A stretch of 64,000 nt of DNA from Bimastos eiseni (lineage: Eukaryota; Annelida; Clitellata; Crassiclitellata; Lumbricidae): positions 6,922,853-6,986,852 of the forward strand of contig OY365809.1 in assembly GCA_959347315.1 (NCBI GenBank). Reading direction: 5' to 3'. This document shows positions 56,701 through 64,000 of the stretch, piece by piece; within the stretch, counting starts at the first letter, position 1, and each line of letters opens with the position of its first letter. The notes under the pieces were generated by a model. That model searched no databases. It saw only the letters and a list, made by a program, of their open reading frames with translations, and was not told the DNA's origin. A program made the translations under genes and the position numbers.

Positions 56701-59700
56701 AATATCATTAGTCAAATATCTTTGCTATTGTCATTCTGGCTTTTATGCATATGCAAATGATCCACAGGTCCTTCATAAGTGGTCTACTCATTCACGATCA
56801 GACCACATGTATAATGTAATGTCAATCTTTGAAAATTTCTCAGCGACCAAAAACAACTCAGGGAGACCAGCCTATTCCAGCTCGTTTTGTTCCGGTGCCA
56901 GAATTCGAAGAGGTCAAGCCGAGAGAATGGGTTATCCGTTATGCTGGAGACAGTTATGGCCATTGATACGATTACAGTTGATTAGGTTCGGCAAAAATTG
57001 GACAAGCTGGAATATACACCTAGGACGAGGAAAATTCGAATGGGATACAGGACACTGTCTACCCATATCTGAGAGATGCTATTGACTCCATTTTATTTAG
57101 CAGGGCTACTCTCGTCTTTTTATAGGGCCAGTATTTAACCAATCACGTCAGCTTATACATATACCTCCACCGTTGACGTAGCATAGATATGGAAATCTCC
57201 AGATGTTTCCAAACCCGACGGCGAATCCAAGGCAGGACAGAAGGAACTCGACTGGACTGCCCCACTCTCCTCGCTCCACTTCTCCATCCGATGATTCCAC
57301 GTCTGCTGGAGTGTCAATGGAACTGGAGGAGGTAGAGGCGGTTGTATCCGTCCCTTTTGCGTCTTCCTCAGACTACAATAAAAACGTCCAGACACAAATG
57401 ATGCGTACACAGCATAGAAATGCTCTCTAATACTCGTTCGGCTGTTACACGCCTGTTGTAATGTAAACCTTACGATCGTTTAATAATCTAATCCAATCTT
57501 ATTCGTCACAGTCCAATCCAATCTAATCTGCGAATCCAGTATATGCAAATCGACTCTTAATACGCAGAGGTGTATGGGACGGACGGTCGCTCTAACCAAT
57601 GTAGCGAGTCTCGTTGTTCTGTTTAATACACCTAATCACCTATAAGCTTATAAATAGCGCCATTATTTTAGATTGCAAAGCATCAATCTATCGGCGGATC
57701 GCAGCTTAAAATAAGTTCACCCTTGGGCAACGTTGCACTCTGTAGGCCTATAAGCTTTCCAGCGGAAATGAGTTTGTTCATTTATTGTGGTGGAGTAAGG
57801 TAAATGTATTGTAAATCCTCGACAATTTCTCAGCGCCCACAAAATGCCACACTAGGGAGACCAGCTTATTCACCGGCGTTAAATAAAGTCTTATGCTCAT
57901 TATCGTCTTCGAGGTAACAAGTTTTTCGACTGCTTACTTACTTAAACTTAGTTCCTCCCGCTCCTCTTGAAACACTCCCAGTCGACTCCATCATGCTCAT
58001 CTCCTTCAAGTCTTGTCTAAAGGTGCTCCTCCAGGTTTTCACTGGCCTTCCTCTGTTCCTCCTTCCTTTTTCGACCTCGGTGCCCATAGTATTATAGGAC
58101 AAATGCTTATTAACTGCGCAAACACCCATAACAGCCTGACATACTACCCTCATAATATAGCCTACCATGTGTGACGATTAAGGCCGTCAAAAAATGAAAT
58201 TACGACCCGGGTACCCGTCTTCCCGCGAATACCCGAAGACCGATTTAATTACCCGGGCACCCGTTGACAGCCTTAGTGACGATGTCCTTGTGTTACACAT
58301 TATTTTTGTCTTATCAAAGAAGAATATAGTTTTGTTACAAGTTGTGTCATGCATATGATTGGGTTGCCAGACGTCCGGCAAAAGGAGGACATGCTCTCCT
58401 TTTTGGCCCAATGTCCACTGTCCGGCAGGTATAGCTAGACACCTGGAAAATGTTCGGCTTTCAGCATGTTTGTTGTATTGGAACCTACATGTACTGGACC
58501 GTTGGCTGTTATTCTGTGGCCTTTTAACGGAGAAAGGAAAGAGACATTTTATGTTGAATGTGACTTTGTATCTTGGTTACTTAGGAGACCTCTCTCTGTC
58601 TACTCACTCTATGATGAGAATCATTCATCCAAAATACAATCTGAAGAATGATTCTTGTGAGCATTTCTATATATGCGTCTGTGATTTATGGCGAGTATTT
58701 GCTCCTCAGAGAAACAATAGGCTAAAAAAGCCTGGACTGATTTATATGCAGCTTAGAATGTGACTGTTTCTTGGTTACTAAGGAGATCTCTGAAACATTC
58801 AGTGCGTCCTTTTTTTGTCCGCCTTTCCGATTTTCTGTGTCCTCTTTTGGTTACCGTATCCATTTATCTGCCAACCCTAGAGTTCTCGATTACGCAGTGA
58901 AGTCGTCTAATGAAATTAATTAATTACCTGCATCTAAATGCCAGCATTATATGGTATAAAATATGTAGATGGGGCTTGAGAAGACGACTTGCCATGCTTG
59001 ATAATTCGATGTAAGGCAATGAACTAGACACGGATAATTCAAATCTCAACCGTCGGCGCAAGATCGTCTGCTAAACTGCCCACATTTTTCTAGCGCTTGA
59101 GTATTCCTAGAGATATTCGACCAAAAAGAGTGAGCTTATCCAGTCGCTCATCATAGCCTGGAACCGTGTTAAGACTGTAGTCCCCCTACGACCACCTCGT
59201 CAAGCTGGTCCACTCAATGCCGACACGTTGCAGACAAGTGGTGAAGAGCAAGAACTGGCCCATAAATGCTGACCCATGAGTGAAATATAAAACGGTCATT
59301 TTCAAGGCCACTGCTACTTGATAGAGAAGGCTAACGATCGTAAATGTTCGCTATTTTGTGGTAACACATTGCATTATGCACGGTTAATCTCAATCCAATT
59401 TTGACGCATAATCCGTCATTTATGGGAAGTTTCTATATATGAGAGTTCGTGTCATCGTGCCATTACTATTGTGAATTAAAAATCATAGTCTTAAGATGTG
59501 GATTATTATAGCAAAACACAAACTCCGTATTACTAAAGATAGTTAATTGTACTAGGTTGAATAGAGATAACAGCACTGAAAGTTGAAAATGGCACAACAT
59601 AGGTCTAGGCCTATATGTAGGTGATGCAAGACTTACGCACACCTCTGTAGAGTGTACATAGCAGCTAAAACAAATTCGATCAATAAGTCAAAGATCATTT

Positions 59701-60719
59701 CGAAAGTTGAAACATTAGGATTTTATTATCATAGGAGCAAAAAGATGCAGTGGACCGAAGCTGAAATGACCTCGGAGGCCAATTCTCTTCAAGGGATGGT
59801 GACCTTGTTTAACCGCAATTCCAGCTCAGTGATTGGACAGTGGCTGCTAAAATGGGATGACGCTATCGATTCAGCTGTGACCGCACATCACGAGGCAAAA
59901 TCTGAATCGAAGGAATCCAGATCAGAGGAATGTTCATTCGTCCAATTTTTATGTACGTGTTTTACTCTTAAACATAAATGCCACTCCAATCTCAATTTTT
60001 GCTTCTACTTGAAAATAATTAAAATTATGATGCTTTAAAGCTTCAACGACATTTTTTCTGTCATAGTTATTCGTCAGTTTATCTTCATAGCTAAACGTTA
60101 ATGAATCAGCTTAGTATGTCAAAAATTTGAAAATTTCTGGCTATCGATTATCGCCCCAAAACTAGTGACCCGAATGAACATATGGAGTTTCCAGCCCTTT
60201 ACATATTGGTCCTTGATCGGAATCAGAGGAAGAATCGTTCAGATAATCTATTCTGACAGGCGCGGGTCTCTTTGTAGAAGTTCAGACTATAGGGACACGT
60301 CAAGAGGTCACGATTAAACCACAACCGAACCTCAATTCAAGGTTAAACCACACCTAAATACTACATGTAATTCTTGGCTATGTATACCATCTCCGAACCT
60401 TATCCGTGCATGGTTATGCCGCCTCGGACCCTTAATCATCCTCAATCATCCGGTCATACGGGCAACCGAAGATGACGTCCTAAGCACAGCCTGTATTGTT
60501 CCAGCTAGGGTTGGAGGGACAGTAACAAACGTAGATAAGAAATACGGTTTCTTAACCCTATTGCCAATGTATCATGAATGCATCATTACGGGTAAATAAT
60601 ACGCTTGACATTTTAATGTTTTCTTACGACGCTCCGCAATTATATCGGAGACAGAGACAGAGATAGAGCAGGGAAGAGAGGCTGAGAGAGAGAGAGCGAG
60701 CAGGAGAAAGAGGCTGATG

Positions 60720-60761
<42 letters not shown>

Positions 60762-61034
60762 AGGAGAAAGAGGCTGAGGGAGAGAGAGAGAGAGGCTTAA
60801 CGAGAGTGACAGACAGAGACAGCCAAAGACAGAGAAAGACCTAGAGATAGAGGCAGAGAGCGTAGAGAGGGAGAGAGACAAGACAATACGGAAGAGATGA
60901 GTTGTCATGTTATGGCAATACATGAAAGTGATAAATCCTACCTCCTCCTTCTTCGTCAGCGAACTGTCTTTAATTCCATCACCTGTCGGCGTCATACCAT
61001 TCTCGTTGGAGTCTTCTTTGACTCCTGCCTTCAT
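44499..61034 (-). CDS. SLC6-family Na+/Cl--dependent amino-acid/glycine-type transporter, 15 coding exons, 746 aa
   Basis: Coding exons in transcript order: 60942-61034, 57165-57372, 56283-56414, 53524-53667, 52729-52972, 51977-52109, 51392-51526, 50570-50673, 49800-49924, 49100-49212, 48519-48653, 47585-47684, 46746-46846, 45404-45592, 44499-44783. All junctions keep frame. TM1 reads [17 protein letters not shown] (residues 80-96). Gly84 stands where monoamine transporters have Asp, so an amino-acid, glycine or GABA-type substrate is expected. TM6-7 reads [10 protein letters not shown] then [13 protein letters not shown]8-9 includes LGIDSQFAGIE. The long extracellular loop 2 (about 186-275) has several Cys and five N-glycosylation sequons. 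The C terminus starts [11 protein letters not shown], as in many SLC6 proteins. Features resemble SLC6A5/A9/A14; I cannot choose among them by eye. It should act at the plasma membrane as a Na+/Cl- symporter. The start is the only ATG of an N-terminal exon joined in phase 0. Confidence 0.92.
45066..45218. mobile_element. hAT-like miniature element, 153 bp
   Basis: Terminal inverted repeats CAGAGGCGGCTATCT and CAGAGGCGGCGATCT match at 14 of 15 bases. Flanks CCTATTAC and CCTATTAA match at 7 of 8, the 8-bp duplication expected of hAT transposition. It lies between the last two SLC6 coding exons. Confidence 0.85.
45762..45944. mobile_element. hAT-like miniature element, 183 bp, perfect 15-bp inverted repeats
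   Basis: Both ends read CAGGGCCGTACCGAG inward, a perfect 15-bp match. Flanks are CATGTGTG and CACATGTG, sharing 6 of 8 positions in a TG-rich context. It sits between SLC6 exons 13 and 14. Confidence 0.85.
47056..47388. repeat. Inverted pair of SINE S1 copies (long hairpin potential)
   Basis: The left arm (about 47056-47200) and the complement of the right arm (about 47242-47388) both run ATTCTGAAATTTGATACC, then CAGAAGTGCAC, then CGAAGGACTTGCT, then GTGACTCCC/GCGACTCCC. Arms of roughly 145 bases with about 40 bases between them could fold into a near-complete hairpin in the SLC6 pre-mRNA intron between exons 12 and 13. Confidence 0.85.
50101..50282. repeat. (ATC/GTC)n compound trinucleotide repeat
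   Basis: About 180 bases of CATCGT, CCTCGT and CATCAT blocks lie between SLC6 exons 8 and 9. They give poly-His, poly-Met and Thr/Met frames that are not genes. Confidence 0.95.
50695..50818. repeat. (GAT/GAC)n compound trinucleotide repeat
   Basis: Imperfect GATGAC/GACGAC triplets over about 120 bases begin about 20 bases upstream of the SLC6 exon 8 acceptor. Apparent poly-Asp and poly-Ser frames are artefacts. Confidence 0.95.
51683..51711. repeat. (TA)n microsatellite
   Basis: A short TATA run in the SLC6 intron between exons 6 and 7. Similar runs occur at 55030-55070 and 55228-55265. Confidence 0.85.
52257..52412. repeat. 30-bp tandem repeat in GAT/GAC tract
   Basis: GACGATGATGATGACGATAA then TGGTGAAGAC repeats four times with a 30-base period inside a longer GAY tract, between SLC6 exons 5 and 6. 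Confidence 0.9.
52454..52580. repeat. (ATTG/ACTG)n microsatellite
   Basis: Tandem ATTG and ACTG tetramers over about 120 bases. Open frames giving SQSINQS-type peptides come from this repeat. Confidence 0.9.
53040..53160. repeat. (CAGA)n microsatellite
   Basis: Imperfect CAGA/CAAA tetramers in the SLC6 intron between exons 4 and 5, upstream of the exon 5 acceptor. Confidence 0.9.
54024..54318. repeat. 28-bp tandem repeat, about 10 copies
   Basis: The unit GTGAAAAATCACAGGTCGTA then CTTAATCC repeats about ten times in the SLC6 intron between exons 3 and 4. Each unit contains a short GTGA...TCAC inverted repeat. Variants alternate CCGTG and CCGAG, and CACAGG and CACATG, in a semi-regular order. 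Confidence 0.9.
57805..57890 (+). repeat. Dispersed repeat with AATTTCTCAGCGCCCA core
   Basis: ACAATTTCTCAGCGCCCACA then GGGAGACCAGCTTATTCACC recurs in degraded form at about 56817-56890, 46645-46696, 12390-12432 and 31028-31070. No tail or target duplication was resolved. Confidence 0.5.
58179..58275. mobile_element. hAT-like miniature element, 97 bp, perfect 8-bp target duplication
   Basis: The ends TAAGGCCGTCAA and TAAGGCTGTCAA form a 12-bp inverted repeat with one mismatch. GTGACGAT flanks both sides exactly (58171-58178 and 58276-58283). The interior is nearly palindromic around CCCGGGTACCCG. It lies in SLC6 intron 1 and looks recent. Confidence 0.9.
58362..58881. mobile_element. Possible DNA transposon derivative, about 520 bp
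   Basis: The left end GGGTTGCCAGACGTCCGG and the inverted right end AGGGTTGGCAGATAAATGG share the core GGGTTGSCAGA. Internal GGAGGACATGCTCTCC and a right-side GTGTCCTCTTTTGG are weakly mirrored. No clear target duplication was found, so the boundaries are approximate. Confidence 0.45.
60660..60795. repeat. (GA)n microsatellite
   Basis: GAGAGA runs broken by AGGCTGA, in SLC6 intron 1 about 150 bases beyond the exon 1 donor. The apparent poly Ser-Leu frame is an artefact. Confidence 0.9.
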
Positions 61035-64000
61035 TTCAAAGAACGGAACTCAGTTACAGCGATGAGAATCTCTCGACTTTCGCTCTGGCAGCGACCGCCG
61101 CAGATCGATGGTACTCTGAGAGAGAGCGAAACAACGATAAGCGCTTAACACCTGATCGTGATTTCCGGGAGATTAATGTCTTTGTAATCGTAGATTCGCA
61201 AACGCTTTGAAGAGCCGCGACCTTGATGACAAGCCGATTGGTTGATTGATTGATTATTTAATTAATTGATTGATTAATCTTTCCATTACTAAGGTATTCC
61301 ACGGGAGAATAATGTCCTAGTAAGCGATCCATTGGACATTGGTCATGGAATTCAACATGACAAAAGATTTGCAATTGAGGAATGCGATTTTGTTGGCAGC
61401 AACTTTCAATTGATTGCTGTTGTGTGAGTCTACCATGCGTTTATTGAATTGTATTTATTTATAGCCACCTGAGCTTTGTGAAAAAATTCATAATAATAAT
61501 TCGCATTCGTTGGAGTGCTTTTCGGCACTTCTGGTTGGGCTGTGAACAACGATGCAGTCCGGGTAGTGGTTGGAAACTGCCATGCGTACGTATGCCTCAT
61601 TGGTGCCAATGTGGCGACTTCGTCGGCTCGGATGGCCAGCATGGTTTTGTGTGTTGGAGGGCATCTTGGCGATCTCTGCGTCACTATGACATTTATGACA
61701 TCATTATATGATATCATTAATGGCATCTATTGACGCATAATGACCCACGGTGCTCGGGCGGGCGCCCAGACTCTTGCATCGGACCTGGCTCCAGAGCAGG
61801 TAGCCAACCGTGAAAGACCTAAAAGAGATGAGGCTATTCCTGCATCTATTCTGTTTCAGCAAGCGGCCGTCAAGGTCGTTGACTCTCTTACTCCTTGGGA
61901 CCTGAAATTTCTAATTGAATAAGTAAGTTGTAAGTCATTTATTTGTGGCGACAGACGCGAAACCTCCTTTCTCTTGCAGCGTCTGGCTAAGTGTGTCCAA
62001 CCCTATTACTTGGTTGCTTGCATTCAAAGGCACCTTTCCTACACACTCCAAAGACGAGGTCAGACCCTCCAGACCAATTCCATGCTCCTTATAACTATTT
62101 TTTCTAGAACCCGAGGAATCTTTAGTACCTCTGACAAAATAAAAATGATGATGTTGATGATGATGACAATGACGACGACGACGATGAGGATTACGATGAT
62201 AATTATGATGATGATGACCCCGATAAAGATGATAATAATAATGGTAGTAATGTTGATTTATAAAGCAGAATATAAGGTATTCGATGAGATTTGACTTGTG
62301 TTATTCTCTTGCTGGTCTATTTTTGGTAAACTAGTTTTACCGTGTTTCTTTTGCAATATAGTCTGTAACGCCGCATGACTCCAAGGCCTCAGAAACGATT
62401 ATTGAAATGGCGTCTACTTTGTCATCTGTGCAAAGGCACGAATAAGAAAACTCAGCTTTATAGCTTATATAAAATTAAGTCGCTCTGATTTTAAATTCAA
62501 TTTTAATCAGACACTTGCATAGCGTTGCTTCACGAAAACCTACAGAGCTTCGTCGACTGATCACTGAACAACCCTTCTGATTAGACGCTATTGTTTTCGC
62601 TTGTCTAAATGAGGTTAAAATTAATTCACAATTAATTAGCAATGAGTGATGTCAAAGTTAATCAACAACGATAAATTTTGTAATTGAGCTTACATAAAAT
62701 TAGCAAACTATTGATACACACTATTCAATCATTCATTCATTCACAAGAGCTGCATCAACCCATAGAGGTTGTCCAGTGACCAGTCCACGAAGGCTAAACA
62801 AGATATCCTATAAAGCCACCATTATACCTTAGCCACGACCTTACATACTTACATCCACTGAAGAAGACGAGTCTCTTCCACCTGGATCTGCGCAACAAGA
62901 CCTGTGCAAGGCGACCGAGTAAAGCAGAGACGATTCACTTAATAAACGATTGAAATCGAATCCTAATCTTGCCTATAACGTTTCTTTGCCAAACGAAGTC
63001 GTAGCGTTCAGCTCAACGGATGTGGTCCGAGAATACTTTTCAACCATAAAATGTCTGAAGCCTGGAGTTGATTAACGACCATTCGTTGCAGTCTGCGTAT
63101 GCCAACACTGTTTGCACTTTAATCCAAAGTATGTTAACAACAACCCATCAAAGAAAGCCAGTCATTTGAAACATATTTATAATATTATAATATTTAAATA
63201 TATACATATACATTATAAACGTACATGAAGTGAATTTAGTATAAAGTATAATTCGTTAAGCTATAGTAAAGCGTAAATGGTTGTCTGCTTCTTATGTGCG
63301 TATGTATATATCGATTAAATGAACTTGGTTGCTTGAACTGTAGGGGAGCACATGCACTTATCGATCAACAATAAACTTATATCATCGTATAATTCTAACT
63401 TTTATTGTTCTCGATTTATTGCGTTATATTTTATTGCGCTAATTGAGTTGTATCTTCGAGAGCGTTGAAGCGACAGTCGTTCAGGCGTCCAGCCAAGGCC
63501 TACTCTTCACAAGATCTGTCATTGAGTAGGCCATGTCAATGCTCGATGGAGCAATGCACAGCCGTGGTTATGAACATACAGTACGTTCCGTTACTGCCTT
63601 CTTTATTGAATGTACGGTACACAGGCCCCCCGAGAGGGGCAGAAGGTAAATGCACGGGGGGGGGGGCCCGGCGAGTCTTGGGGGACTGCAATAAACATAT
63701 GAAAAATATCATGATCAGTTAAAGAAAGTTTATGATTAAGGTCTTATGAAGTGCAATATTACTGGCACCTAGCTGGAATAGTAAACTTCAGGCTGATCAG
63801 GCATCTGAATATGACCTCGTTTCTTCTCGTTGTTTCCTATAATAGAACAGACTCACTTCCGTCAAAGAGACTGGCACTGACTGCTCTTTATCTGCCTAGG
63901 AACCCGGAATTGGCGGACCTAACGACCCACGTGAGTTGTTATGCCCTATGTTGGCGTTGGTTGACTACTTTGGCGTATGTTGACAACGTTGGCGTAGGTT
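61035..64000. other. Region upstream of SLC6; no gene supported
   Basis: 61035 to about 61150 is the probable SLC6 5' UTR. 61478-61733 and 61740-61922 are more GC-rich islands with open frames in several phases but no recognised homology. 62140-62250 is a GAT/ATG microsatellite following sequence that may be a retroelement tail. 63654-63668 is a G run. The remainder is AT rich with nothing identifiable. Confidence 0.45.

Noticed and set aside
58359..58763. 134-codon plus-strand frame
   Set aside because: It lies within a probable transposon derivative with inverted ends and shows no protein motif.
60624..61034. 136-residue protein starting [13 protein letters not shown]
   Set aside because: Only the first 31 codons are coding (SLC6 exon 1); after the GTAGGA donor the frame reads intron and a GA microsatellite.
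7367..61034. A polycistronic or functionally linked three-gene system on the minus strand
   Set aside because: Each gene has its own start, introns, stop and poly(A)-type signal, with 3-4 kb between genes, and the families have no established shared pathway.

Overview
This is nuclear DNA of an invertebrate-type metazoan. The evidence is spliced genes with GT-AG introns of about 0.3-4 kb, an AT-rich background, tRNA-derived SINE-like repeats, small terminal-inverted-repeat transposons with 8-bp target duplications, and many microsatellites. Gene content (a single KIF7/KIF27-type kinesin, SH3YL1 and an SLC6 transporter) fits a marine deuterostome or lophotrochozoan. I cannot name the species from sequence alone. 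It is not prokaryotic: there are no operons, CRISPR arrays or phage genes.

Layout. 1-2.5 kb holds the last two exons of an unidentified plus-strand gene with a proline-rich tail and a poly(A) signal. 2.5-7.3 kb is intergenic, with a 39-bp tandem repeat and a 1.6-kb GC-rich satellite (51/49-bp monomers, partly in a 251-bp higher-order unit). 7.4-31.2 kb, minus strand, holds a complete KIF27/KIF7-type kinesin that I reconstructed as 31 coding exons with matching phases, 1501 residues. 34.1-40.8 kb, minus strand, holds a complete SH3YL1 orthologue: 8 coding exons, 384 residues, SYLF lipid-binding domain plus C-terminal SH3. 40.8-44.5 kb is intergenic, with several repeats. 44.5-61.0 kb, minus strand, holds a complete SLC6 Na+/Cl--dependent transporter: 15 coding exons, 746 residues, amino-acid/glycine-transporter-like. 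61-64 kb has no gene I can support.

The three minus-strand genes lie head to tail but have no evident shared pathway. The kinesin belongs to the ciliary/Hedgehog KIF7-KIF27 group, SH3YL1 binds phosphoinositides at membranes, and the SLC6 protein is a plasma-membrane solute symporter. Their adjacency is not evidence of an operon or a joint system.

I found no convincing new multi-gene system. The most unusual signals are four GC-AG introns among 51 inferred coding introns, a recent partial duplication of a kinesin motor exon, the higher-order satellite, several well-delimited hAT-like miniature transposons, a 333-bp SINE inverted pair able to fold into a long hairpin, and a shift in the frequency of the word AGGCCT near 41 kb. 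All gene names are from reading translated sequence by eye. Exon edges were counted by hand and could be off by a base or two.
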